Part shown: positions 1-6,059 of the stretch, piece after piece | Position numbering within the stretch: position 1 is the first letter of the stretch | How the letters are laid out: the number at the start of each line of letters is the position of its first letter | Source: Pseudomonas asturiensis | GTDB taxonomy: Bacteria; Pseudomonadota; Gammaproteobacteria; Pseudomonadales; Pseudomonadaceae | Assembly: GCF_900143095.1 (NCBI RefSeq) | Contig: NZ_FRDA01000001.1 | Span: 1 to 64,000, forward strand | DNA: 64,000 nt | Direction: 5' to 3' | Notes under the pieces: model-generated | Told to the model about the DNA's origin: nothing | The model's database searches: none | What the model saw: only the letters and a program-made list of their open reading frames with translations | Made by a program: the position numbers and the translations under genes

Positions 1-111
1 GCGCTGCATCAGGCCATTTTCAGCAAATAGCGCTGGGTGCCGGGCAAATTGCGACTCGCCGCCGCTGCGTAGCAAGTTGATCGGAGCATCCTTAGAGTTA
101 ATTCAAACAGC
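1..111. other. Short stretch with no certain gene
   Basis: Read leftwards, this stretch has an open frame running off the window edge, but no convincing start with a ribosome binding site. An ATG at 89 in another frame gives only 26 codons. It may be the beginning of the next gene of the leftward early operon. No function can be assigned. Confidence 0.25.
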
Positions 112-483
112 TCATGCCGGATCTTCAGTGGATTCCGGTGGGACAATCTCGTCACCAGGATTGGCCTTTAGTTCCGCCGAAGCTGTTTCGAGATACTGAC
201 GCGCCAGTTTTAGCGAGATAACAAAATCTGACGTACCAGATTTCAACATCCGATCTTGCTCTTCAGGGCTGGCTCGCATCAGGTACAGCCCGATGTTCTG
301 CCAGGCTTCCTGAGCGTTCTTGATGCCGTTGCGCTTCATGGCAGCGGCCATCCCGGCTTTCACACCTGCTGCCATGTCGATGGTAATCTTCTCGATCCCC
401 AGCTTGGTGGCCTTTTCCTGCTCCTGCTCCCGCTGCCGGTAGTCTCGGGAGTGATCTGCCGGTGTCTTTTTTGATTGGGCCAT
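112..483 (-). CDS. Hypothetical phage protein, 123 aa
   Basis: Small charged protein with a lysine/glutamate-rich N-terminus (about residues 1-35) and no membrane segment or recognisable catalytic motif. It is the last complete gene of the leftward early operon in view, 75 bases downstream of the HTH-like gene. Codon use resembles its neighbours. In lambdoid phages this position holds recombination, anti-restriction or host-takeover genes, but nothing in the sequence identifies which. Confidence 0.6.
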   Translation of the reverse strand: MAQSKKTPADHSRDYRQREQEQEKATKLGIEKITIDMAAGVKAGMAAAMKRNGIKNAQEAWQNIGLYLMRASPEEQDRMLKSGTSDFVISLKLARQYLETASAELKANPGDEIVPPESTEDPA

Positions 484-558
484 TCGGTAGGATCCCGGAT
501 GCTGGTATGTGAATTTGGAGTGGTCGACGCCGCTGGTTGGCGAGGCACTGCATGCGCC

Positions 559-1149
559 TCATTTCGGGCTTGGCCTTTGCAGCGGGTAATCGATGTTGAA
601 CTCACGGATCAGCCGCTTGATCATCGTGTTACTCAGTCCGAGTTCGACGACGGCGGCTTTACGCGATATGCCCCGGTCGCGGGCGGCTTTGATCCGAACC
701 ACGTTCAATGCGTCAGCTACCGGATCGGTTTGATAGGGAATCAGGTTGGAAGCCGGAATGAACGCCGTGTATTCGAAGCCATGCACGCGGGCCATTTTCC
801 GAAGCCTGTAGATGCTTAGGCCTGTTTCGCGCATGACTTCGGTGATCGTCCTCGTCTCCGCCAGCTTGCGGATGCTCTCTACCTGTTCTGCTCGGCCGTG
901 GCACCTGCCTGGAACCGCATTGGTCGTGGCTGCTGTGCGTACCGCCTCTTGTGTGCGGCGGCGCGGTGCTGACCGGTGAACGTTTGGCGCGACCAAGCGG
1001 CCATAAGGCTTTGGTTGCGGCCTTACAGGGAAGCCCGTCAGCGTGCCGATGACGCCGCCTCGTTGCAGGAAGTCGTCAACAGCTCTGCTCAGCTCCGCAG
1101 ATTTCTGTTCGTTCTGCTGAATCATGCTCAGCTCTGGGCTGATCATCAC
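559..1149 (-). CDS. Putative DNA-binding protein with two HTH-like segments, 196 aa
   Basis: Residues about 90-125 (AETRTITEVMRETGLSIYRL) and 150-180 (SRKAAVVELGLSNTMIKRLI) each read like a homeodomain or Mor-type helix-turn-helix. This suggests a small regulator or DNA-binding accessory protein. Its start overlaps the stop of the upstream gene (ATGA), so the two are probably translationally coupled. It belongs to the leftward early operon. Family not recognised; the DNA-binding role is inferred from the helix patterns only. Confidence 0.6.
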   Translation of the reverse strand: MMISPELSMIQQNEQKSAELSRAVDDFLQRGGVIGTLTGFPVRPQPKPYGRLVAPNVHRSAPRRRTQEAVRTAATTNAVPGRCHGRAEQVESIRKLAETRTITEVMRETGLSIYRLRKMARVHGFEYTAFIPASNLIPYQTDPVADALNVVRIKAARDRGISRKAAVVELGLSNTMIKRLIREFNIDYPLQRPSPK

Positions 1150-1484
1150 CCTGCACCGTACAGCGCGAACAACGCCAGGCCAGTCGCGATGGCGCTGGTC
1201 CAGAGCAGCATGTAGGAGGCGAACGACCGCTTAGGCACCGGCTGGGCTTCCAGTTGGGCAGCCACCTTGCAGGCGGCGCCATGGCCCTGGTGCACACCGC
1301 GAACAACGCCTGTCGAGCGCTCGACGATGCCGAACTCGTTGTTGCCGTTCGGAATCACTGTGAAGCGCGGCAGGGTGGCCGGGTTGAACCGGCCGACCTT
1401 GTCGTAAAACTCGGCAGTGGAAAGGGTGCAGCGCTGGCGCAGGCCTTCGAGGATTGCGCGGCGCTGGCTGAGTGTCTGATTCAT
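1146..1484 (-). CDS. Small tail-anchored membrane protein, 112 aa
   Basis: The start at 1484 is chosen because GGAG lies six bases upstream; a longer open frame to 1631 runs into a structured intergenic region and is unlikely to be coding. The C-terminal 20 or so residues (LLWTSAIATGLALFALYGAG) form one transmembrane helix, giving a tail-anchored topology. The soluble part (residues 1-88) has no recognised motif. Second gene of the leftward early operon. Possible roles are superinfection exclusion or host membrane modification, but these are guesses from position and topology. Confidence 0.6.
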   Translation of the reverse strand: MNQTLSQRRAILEGLRQRCTLSTAEFYDKVGRFNPATLPRFTVIPNGNNEFGIVERSTGVVRGVHQGHGAACKVAAQLEAQPVPKRSFASYMLLWTSAIATGLALFALYGAG

Positions 1485-1496
1485 AGAGTTCTCCAT

Positions 1497-1572
1497 GACC
1501 GCATTGGCCAGATGCCAGGCACGGGTGACCAACCCCAGCCGTGAGACTGGCCTGGCACCTGCCGATGCGGTC
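1497..1572 (-). ncRNA. Candidate structured RNA element A in the leftward operon
   Basis: Nested inverted repeats: GACCGCAT 1497-1504 with ATGCGGTC 1565-1572, TGCCAGGC 1513-1520 with GCCTGGCA 1550-1557, and CACGG 1520-1524 with CCGTG 1539-1543 (base 1520 can belong to only one of the last two). An alternative pairing TGGCCAG/CTGGCC would compete with the second stem. The element ends 13 bases upstream of the membrane protein start, so on the minus strand it could act as a leader controlling translation. Function unknown. Confidence 0.45.
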
Positions 1573-1628
1573 GTTTGATTTGAGGGGGAGGTGATGCAGG
1601 GGCCGCTTTCGCGGTGTGTACTCATCCG

Positions 1629-1737
1629 CATCGATCTGCAATCTCAGAGGGCGAACCCTCAGCCCGCCGTATTGGCAGCCCCGTGCCGGGCTGGCGGGTA
1701 ACCGGTACGCACGTTCCGGCGAGATTGCAGACCGATG
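1629..1737. ncRNA. Candidate structured RNA element B, branched, closed by a 17-bp stem
   Basis: A 17-base inverted repeat with one mismatch (1629-1645 and 1721-1737) closes a loop of 75 bases. The loop contains a hairpin GAGGG-CGAA-CCCTC (1647-1660) and a second stem GCCCGCC (1662-1668) with GGCGGGT (1693-1699). The overall shape is a branched junction. It lies between the LuxR-type gene and the membrane protein gene, where no protein is convincingly encoded. It could be an operon leader element, a small RNA or a protein-binding site. Confidence 0.45.
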
Positions 1738-1792
1738 CGCCCTCATAGAGAGGATCGGGCAGTTAACGACATGCTGTCGCTGGCGCTGGTTG

Positions 1793-2269
1793 TTAGCAGA
1801 TCGCCGCTGCGGGCCTCAACTTCTCGGCGCCCTTGCGGCTCATCTTCAATTCGTACCCGCCCCGGCGTGACTCAGGGATCTTGCGGTCTCGCCTCATGGC
1901 GTCGTCATCGAGGACTGAATGCAGAGCTATCAACGACGCAAACATGAAACAGACTGGGGAAATGATCTGTCGGCGCATGGCCTCAGCGATCATTGCTGTC
2001 TGGCGATTCACGCCCAGCTTGAACATGGCAACGGACAGGCGCTTAACGACGGTGCCCGGCGCGATGCCGAACGTCCGTGCGATTTCTTTGGCCGTGCAGC
2101 CCTGGGCGACTGAAAGTAGAAACTGCAACTCTCGCGGCGCAAGTCCACGGCCGAGGTGGCCTTTCCATGCCCCGCTTACGATGGTTGTATCCATTCTTTT
2201 TACTCGGTGGTTGTCATCCCAAAGCACCCGGCAGACCAGGTGCTTCAGTGATGCTTTCCAAAATGTCAT
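1793..2269 (-). CDS. LuxR-type HTH protein, early leftward operon, 158 aa
   Basis: Residues about 44-95 form a LuxR C-terminal helix-turn-helix (LAPRELQFLLSVAQGCTAKE, then an IAPGTVVKRL recognition helix). There is no receiver or autoinducer domain. The start at 2269 has GAGGA six bases upstream; an internal ATG at 2194 has a poorer site. It is the first gene behind the CI-controlled leftward promoter, the position where lambdoid phages place an antiterminator or early regulator. The C-terminal 35 residues are basic. A transcriptional role is likely; its target is unknown. Confidence 0.75.
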   Translation of the reverse strand: MTFWKASLKHLVCRVLWDDNHRVKRMDTTIVSGAWKGHLGRGLAPRELQFLLSVAQGCTAKEIARTFGIAPGTVVKRLSVAMFKLGVNRQTAMIAEAMRRQIISPVCFMFASLIALHSVLDDDAMRRDRKIPESRRGGYELKMSRKGAEKLRPAAAIC

Positions 2270-2322
2270 TCCGTCCTCTGTAAAGAGCTTCGTCCAGTCG
2301 GTCCCGTCCTCCGGGGCTGGGA

Positions 2323-2338
2323 GATCACTTCGCTGATC
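2323..2338 (-). promoter_or_regulatory. Weak boxB-like hairpin in the leftward leader
   Basis: On the minus strand GATCA-GCGAAG-TGATC forms a five-base-pair stem with a purine-rich loop, in the leader between the leftward promoter and its first gene. Lambdoid nut boxB hairpins have this size and position. No boxA was identified with confidence, so this remains a possibility only. Confidence 0.2.
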
Positions 2339-2399
2339 CCTTGCTATCTGGCGGCTTCACCAGTCTTGTGCGCTGCGCTTTAATCGCTGCGATGGGTGA

Positions 2400-2428
2400 A
2401 ATATGCACTGGTGCAATTTAACTGTCAA
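2400..2428 (-). promoter_or_regulatory. Leftward lytic promoter (pL-like)
   Basis: On the minus strand a perfect TTGACA (2423-2428) is followed after 17 bases by CATATT (2400-2405). The operator palindrome at 2404-2415 covers the end of the spacer and touches the -10 element. The layout is that of the rightward promoter at 4927-4955, which begins with the same TTGACAGTTA. It would drive the LuxR-type gene and the rest of the leftward operon and be silenced by CI. Confidence 0.75.
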
Positions 2429-2460
2429 TGCACTGGTGCATAATAATTTGCACATCTGCA
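2404..2460. promoter_or_regulatory. CI/Cro operator cluster, left
   Basis: Two exact copies of TGCACTGGTGCA (2404-2415, 2429-2440), each a TGCAC/GTGCA palindrome around a two-base centre, plus a one-mismatch third copy TGCACATCTGCA (2449-2460). The same 12-mer occurs once more at 4937-4948 next to the repressor gene. Spacing of 25 and 20 bases suits cooperative binding of a dimeric repressor. Likely bound by the CI protein of 4048-4878 and perhaps by the Cro-like protein. Confidence 0.8.
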
Positions 2461-2524
2461 TTGAAAAATCTTCTCTCCTCGGCGGGTTAACTTTTCCTAC
2501 AGCCTAAGTTATTCTCTGATTTAA

Positions 2525-2540
2525 CTGGATATGCATACAG
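2525..2540. promoter_or_regulatory. LexA (SOS) box
   Basis: CTG-GATATGCATA-CAG fits the CTG-N10-CAG LexA consensus with an alternating AT core. It is immediately followed by TATAAA (2541-2546), a plausible -10 element, and then by the gene starting at 2558. The arrangement predicts LexA repression and DNA-damage induction of that gene, independently of CI. Confidence 0.75.
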
Positions 2541-2557
2541 TATAAATGGAGGTGATT

Positions 2558-2872
2558 ATGGGTATGGCGCAGGCGAAGGCGACACAAGCAGTACGCGTGG
2601 ATATGTCCGGGGTAGAGCGTTTGGGTCTTCGGGTTTCAGAGATGATCAACCACCCAGTCGCACAGACGCGGCGATGGGTAACGATTCATCGCCTGGATAC
2701 GGACGGGGATCGAGAATGGGAGGAGGTGATGGGTGTACTCGTCGCTACCGATGAGCTGGACATGACGTTCAACGATGACGGTAGCGTAACGGTAAGGTGG
2801 GAGCCGCAGCCGATTGAGGATTTGCCTACGCAGGCGTACGAGGAGCCTGAAGAGGAGCCCGCACCTTTCTAA
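2558..2872 (+). CDS. SOS-box-controlled hypothetical protein, 104 aa
   Basis: The start at 2558 is chosen because the near-perfect Shine-Dalgarno GGAGGTGATT ends directly before it; the upstream ATG at 2546 overlaps that site. The protein is acidic, ending in a glutamate/proline-rich tail, with no membrane segment and no recognised domain. It lies in the immunity region on the strand opposite to the repressor operon, behind a LexA box. Expression on DNA damage is therefore expected. Candidate roles are an anti-repressor or a damage-linked moron; neither is shown by the sequence. Confidence 0.7.
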   Translation: MGMAQAKATQAVRVDMSGVERLGLRVSEMINHPVAQTRRWVTIHRLDTDGDREWEEVMGVLVATDELDMTFNDDGSVTVRWEPQPIEDLPTQAYEEPEEEPAPF

Positions 2873-2883
2873 CGGGCAAAGAA

Positions 2884-2910
2884 AAGCCCGCGATGGGGAT
2901 CAGCGGGCTT
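2884..2910. terminator. Hairpin terminator between convergent genes
   Basis: AAGCCCGC (2884-2891) pairs with GCGGGCTT (2903-2910). The U-rich tract is on the minus-strand side, so termination is stronger leftwards, but the hairpin also directly follows the gene ending at 2872. Confidence 0.6.
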
Positions 2911-2972
2911 AAACACTTGGAGCTGTGATGACCATACGGGGCATGGCGTGAAAAATTTGTAAACGTAGAACG

Positions 2973-2997
2973 AAAAAGCCCGGTGCTGGGCCGGGCT
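2973..2997 (-). terminator. Rho-independent terminator of the repressor operon
   Basis: On the minus strand AGCCCGG...CCGGGCT is followed by TTTTT. It lies five bases beyond the stop of the coiled-coil membrane protein gene and would end leftward transcripts from the repressor side. Confidence 0.8.
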
Positions 2998-3001
2998 CAA
3001 A

Positions 3002-3394
3002 TCACTTTAGCAATCTTCCTATCCAGAAGGATATGCCTGTCAGAAACGTGGCCATGGTGAATGACCATGCTATGAATTTCCAAGTTTGTTCGTTTATTGA
3101 CTTCTGGAAGCTCACGGCCAAGTCCTGAATATCCTTGCTGCTCGCCCGAACAAATCCGTGCAGGTCGTTCTTTGTGGCAAGCTCTGCGATATCTGCCTTC
3201 GTTGCAACCTGAGAAGCCAGTCCTTCGAGCTTTGTCTCTACACGCACAAGCTTTTCGCGAATGTCCAGATTCGACTTTTCAAGCGCTGCTACCCGAGCTT
3301 CCAATTCGTTACCCCCTGGTGGTTCCCCGCCACCGCTTTTCGGTCGAATGGGCAATCCGCCGTTTATATCACGCACGTTATCATTATTCGCCAT
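3002..3394 (-). CDS. Coiled-coil, tail-anchored membrane protein, 130 aa
   Basis: The start at 3394 has GAGG upstream and overlaps the end of the preceding gene. Residues about 30-100 are predicted coiled coil with heptad-like charged repeats (ELEARVAALEKSNLDIREKL). A C-terminal hydrophobic helix (about 108-126) anchors it. Located downstream of the repressor, so probably expressed in the lysogen. This topology and position fit a superinfection-exclusion or lysogenic-conversion protein, which is inference. Confidence 0.7.
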   Translation of the reverse strand: MANNDNVRDINGGLPIRPKSGGGEPPGGNELEARVAALEKSNLDIREKLVRVETKLEGLASQVATKADIAELATKNDLHGFVRASSKDIQDLAVSFQKSINEQTWKFIAWSFTMATFLTGISFWIGRLLK

Positions 3395-3695
3395 TACCGG
3401 GGGACCTCTTCTGGGCCAGGTATTTCGCAACATATCGCGCGTTGTAAAATCGGGTATTTCCGCACAAGGGGCAGAGAGTAGAGAAAAAGACGTCAGCCTC
3501 GTCGGTCAAGCTATAAAATGGCGCCTGCAATAGCACAGGCTTGTCGTCACTGCGTCGAATCAACCAGTCGACGTTTCGGCCGCAGGACCCGCAAGCACCA
3601 TCAGCGTTTACACTTTTTAGGAATGTAGCGAATTCTTCTACACTCAGTGAAGTAATTCGATTTACCTCATCCAGCAAGTCACTGCCATCAGACAC
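3384..3695 (-). CDS. Zinc-ribbon-like hypothetical protein, 103 aa
   Basis: Starts with GTG at 3695, supported by AAGGAGAGG upstream. Two CxxC pairs, CGSC near residue 35 and CPLC near residue 75, separated by about 40 residues, suggest a zinc ribbon. It overlaps the next gene by 11 bases, implying coupled translation. Lies in the lysogeny-expressed operon with the repressor. Function unknown. Confidence 0.65.
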   Translation of the reverse strand: MSDGSDLLDEVNRITSLSVEEFATFLKSVNADGACGSCGRNVDWLIRRSDDKPVLLQAPFYSLTDEADVFFSTLCPLCGNTRFYNARYVAKYLAQKRSPGNGE

Positions 3696-3789
3696 GTTGC
3701 CTCTCCTTAGATTTTAACCGCTGGTAGCCGCGTACCTTTGCTCTGCGCCAGGTAAGCCCTATATTTCATGACGATGTGGGGGGGGAAGG

Positions 3790-4029
3790 TCACTCAGCCC
3801 GTTCCCGCACAATCCGCCCATCCTTCACCTCGTCCGCATACCCGGCCAGCTTGTCCTCGCCAGCATGGAACACAGTGATCATCCTCATGATGGCCTGAGC
3901 GTCAGACTCATTGCCCACCAGGCTCAACCGCTCAGCGATCCGCATCAGCTCTACCGCTGACCACTTGAAGTCGGCAGCGAGGCCCTGAAGGTCGCGTGCG
4001 AGTTGTTGATTCGGTTTTGTTAGGCCCAT
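3790..4029 (-). CDS. Hypothetical protein downstream of the repressor, 79 aa
   Basis: Small helical, charged protein with a strong ribosome binding site (GGGAGGAGC directly before the ATG). No cysteine pairs or membrane segment. It starts 18 bases after the repressor stop and so is probably co-transcribed with it in the lysogen. Family not recognised. Confidence 0.65.
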   Translation of the reverse strand: MGLTKPNQQLARDLQGLAADFKWSAVELMRIAERLSLVGNESDAQAIMRMITVFHAGEDKLAGYADEVKDGRIVRERAE

Positions 4030-4047
4030 GGCTCCTCCCGCTATGCG

Positions 4048-4878
4048 TCAAACCGGTTTCCCATTCCACACGTACAGCACGCGAGCCAGGATGTGCGTGT
4101 CGTCGACCCGGATGTCCTCTGGGTCGTGATGCTTGTTGTCCGAAATCATCTTGAAAAGGGCCTTCCCCTTTTTCTGGAGCCGCTTCACATAGAGCATTTC
4201 ATCGTGAGAGAACAGATAGATGCCATCCCCGGTGAACTCACGGATCGTGACATCGACCAGCAATGGGTCGCGGTCTTTGATCGTCGGAGCCATAGACTGA
4301 CCCCAGCCGGTGATCATCTTGAGGTGGAAGTGCTCCTTGAACGTTACGCCCATCTCACGCAGGTGCTTGGGGCTGACTCTGATGTCCTGGAGCATTTCCG
4401 GGTATTCATGTGGGATCTGCCCGCCGCCCATCGCCGCGCGTACATCGTAGTGAGCGATCCATACTTCGTCGCCTACAACACCCGGACGGTAGAAGTCGCT
4501 CTCGATTGAGCGGTCGCCGTCTTCGGCGTCTGCGACAGCTAGAATCTTCTTCCTGAGGTTCTCGGGTAGGTTCGAGCTACGAGCCAGCATAGCGAGTACC
4601 AGATCGGTAGAAGATGATCTCTGTTCATGCACCGCGCTATCGGCCGTATTGCCATCAATCGGTGCATAGCCTCGCAGTTGATCCGTGGTGACCCTTAGGG
4701 CAGACGCTAAGGGGCGCACCTGCTTATCGGTCGGGTCCTTTATTCCTTTCGGGCCAGAAGGCTTGAGTATCCGGGAAATTGTTGGTTGACCAACATTCGA
4801 TAGACGAGCTAATTCAGCCTGGTTGAGGCCGTCGCGGGCCATCAGTTCGGCCAGAATTTTATCGATAGTTTTATGCAT
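4048..4878 (-). CDS. CI-type phage repressor, HTH plus S24 peptidase, 276 aa
   Basis: Maintains lysogeny by binding the TGCAC-NN-GTGCA operators. Residues about 1-65 carry an XRE-type helix-turn-helix (LNQAELARLSNVGQPTISRI). The C-terminal half is a LexA/S24 peptidase fold with the serine in GQSMAPTI and the lysine in YVKRLQ. The start MHKTIDKIL at 4878 matches related repressors; the frame extends much further upstream but would run through the operator. No Shine-Dalgarno is seen, so the message may be leaderless, as for lambda cI. The expected Ala-Gly cleavage site is not obvious; the linker has AAMGGG instead. Confidence 0.93.
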   Translation of the reverse strand: MHKTIDKILAELMARDGLNQAELARLSNVGQPTISRILKPSGPKGIKDPTDKQVRPLASALRVTTDQLRGYAPIDGNTADSAVHEQRSSSTDLVLAMLARSSNLPENLRKKILAVADAEDGDRSIESDFYRPGVVGDEVWIAHYDVRAAMGGGQIPHEYPEMLQDIRVSPKHLREMGVTFKEHFHLKMITGWGQSMAPTIKDRDPLLVDVTIREFTGDGIYLFSHDEMLYVKRLQKKGKALFKMISDNKHHDPEDIRVDDTHILARVLYVWNGKPV

Positions 4879-4926
4879 GAGTGCAATCGTCGCCTTCGGC
4901 AGTGCATACCGCAATAGAGTGCAGCG

Positions 4927-4955
4927 TTGACAGTTATGCACTGGTGCATGATTAT
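4927..4955 (+). promoter_or_regulatory. Rightward lytic promoter (pR-like) with CI operator
   Basis: TTGACA (4927-4932), a 17-base spacer, then GATTAT (4950-4955). The exact operator TGCACTGGTGCA occupies 4937-4948 inside the spacer, so a bound repressor would block RNA polymerase. It drives the Cro-like gene. Half-sites (GTGCAT, GAGTGC) extend toward the repressor gene and may form further operators for its own promoter. Confidence 0.85.
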
Positions 4956-4980
4956 GTGCATATCTACAAAGGAGGCAGCC

Positions 4981-5202
4981 ATGAGCGCTACCGATCTTCC
5001 GAACAAATTGGATGCATTGCTTGGCTCTGGCTTGACCTACAAAGCCATCGCAGAGCGGGCCAAGTGCGACATCTCGACCATTTTCCGTATCCGTAGCGGC
5101 CAGATCAGTAACCCGAGTTACATCGTTGGGATTGCTATCGACCAGATGCATGTGGAGCTGGGTAAGAGCACCAAGGCGTCCGACAAAAAATCAGCCGCTT
5201 AA
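4981..5202 (+). CDS. Cro-like HTH protein, 73 aa
   Basis: Small DNA-binding protein divergent from the CI gene. Residues about 14-45 form a helix-turn-helix (LTYKAIAERAKCDISTIFRI). The start at 4981 has AAAGGAGG seven bases upstream; the frame is open further upstream but passes through the promoter. First gene of the rightward early operon. Expected to compete with CI at the shared operators and favour lytic growth. The call rests on size, HTH and position. Confidence 0.85.
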   Translation: MSATDLPNKLDALLGSGLTYKAIAERAKCDISTIFRIRSGQISNPSYIVGIAIDQMHVELGKSTKASDKKSAA

Positions 5203-5210
5203 ACCCGTCG

Positions 5211-5241
5211 ATGAGCGGCAACGAACTGATTGTCCGCTCAT
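5211..5241 (+). other. Inverted repeat just after the Cro-like gene
   Basis: ATGAGCGG (5211-5218) pairs with CCGCTCAT (5234-5241) around a 15-base loop. There is no T-tract. The position matches the tR1/nutR region of lambdoid phages, so it could be an attenuator or antitermination signal; evidence is limited to the pairing. Confidence 0.35.
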
Positions 5242-5299
5242 ACGCGAAGGCTAGGTAGTACAGCGGATTGGCTGTTTATACAACCAGTGGAGACGGCGA

Positions 5300-5641
5300 A
5301 TGGGTTTGGAGTTTTTGGTTATCTATCTTCTCGCCTTGGCGGCCGGATCAGCGGGCGGGGCTTGTATTGCATTGCGTCTCGGTATGAAAACCCGACCTGC
5401 TGCGGGTCAGGCTCCAACTTCCTTTGTGACTGTCGCTTACGGCCAGGTGCTGCCGGTTGTCACTCTTGATTACCTTCTGCAGCCAGATCGGCCCAAGCGG
5501 GCAGGTGCGAAGCCGATTCCCGAATTGGTTGGAACTGCTCTGACGTCAGCTGAAGATCCATCAGCTCTTCATGAAGGATGTAAAGCATGTCACTCGCCTC
5601 TGTGTTCTGGAAAGCACCCGGTAGCCAGTGATGTTTGTTGA
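5300..5641 (+). CDS. Small N-terminally membrane-anchored protein, 113 aa, uncertain 3' part
   Basis: The ATG at 5300 has GGAGACGGCGA upstream, and the first 27 residues form a glycine-rich transmembrane helix (LEFLVIYLLALAAGSAGGAC). The last 180 bases overlap a gene on the opposite strand (5460-5870) that looks more convincing, so the C-terminal cysteine-rich part may be an artefact of open frame. Position between cro and O fits an early rightward gene. Function unknown. Confidence 0.45.
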   Translation: MGLEFLVIYLLALAAGSAGGACIALRLGMKTRPAAGQAPTSFVTVAYGQVLPVVTLDYLLQPDRPKRAGAKPIPELVGTALTSAEDPSALHEGCKACHSPLCSGKHPVASDVC

Positions 5642-5870
5642 TCAGATAGAGCTGGCCAGCTTGGGCGGGAGAGAGATCCAGCCATGGAGTGCTGTATTTG
5701 CATCGCAGATTGTGGAGGAAGCACGTCAGCTTGTAAGGCCCGAGGGCCAGGCGCGCCGCTCTAGATTCTCGCCCCTCGCCTCCGGCATTGCTTGCGCCTC
5801 TGAGCGCCTGTTCTTGGGCGTCGACAGCATTCGCCCAGGCAGATGGGTAGTGGATTTCGGGAAGTTTCAT
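5460..5870 (-). CDS. Hypothetical phage protein on the opposite strand, 136 aa
   Basis: The start MKLPEIHYPSAWANAVDAQE at 5870 has GGAGG nine bases upstream. The protein is soluble, with well-mixed composition (for example SPAQAGQLYLINKHHWLPGA), and reads as a real gene. It runs against the rightward early operon and overlaps the 3' part of the small membrane protein gene. Expression from its own promoter in the lysogen is possible. No family recognised. Confidence 0.65.
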   Translation of the reverse strand: MKLPEIHYPSAWANAVDAQEQALRGASNAGGEGRESRAARLALGPYKLTCFLHNLRCKYSTPWLDLSPAQAGQLYLINKHHWLPGAFQNTEASDMLYILHEELMDLQLTSEQFQPIRESASHLPAWADLAAEGNQE

Positions 5871-5960
5871 ATGTCTGGCCTCCGTGGCCTTTTCGTGTGG
5901 AAGCAAAAAGCTAACACGGAAGCGCCAGGCACCCATAACGCCTGAATTTCAGGCAAAAAA

Positions 5961-5982
5961 AAGCCGGTGGCTAGACCGGCTT
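5961..5982. terminator. Bidirectional hairpin terminator before the O gene
   Basis: AAGCCGGT (5961-5968) pairs with ACCGGCTT (5975-5982), followed rightwards by CTTC and preceded on the other side by a run of A. It lies in the rightward early operon, so passage into the replication genes may need antitermination. Confidence 0.6.
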
Positions 5983-6059
5983 CTTCACAACATTGCGAGA
6001 CGGATTATGCACATCAGACCTAAGCAAGGCAACAAAGGCGGATCGATTGGAGTAGCACT

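Noticed and set aside
1629..1737. 17-bp inverted repeat considered as an integron attC or invertible segment
   Set aside because: No GTTRRRY/RYYYAAC core is present, there is no gene or promoter inside to invert, and internal hairpins fit an RNA structure better.
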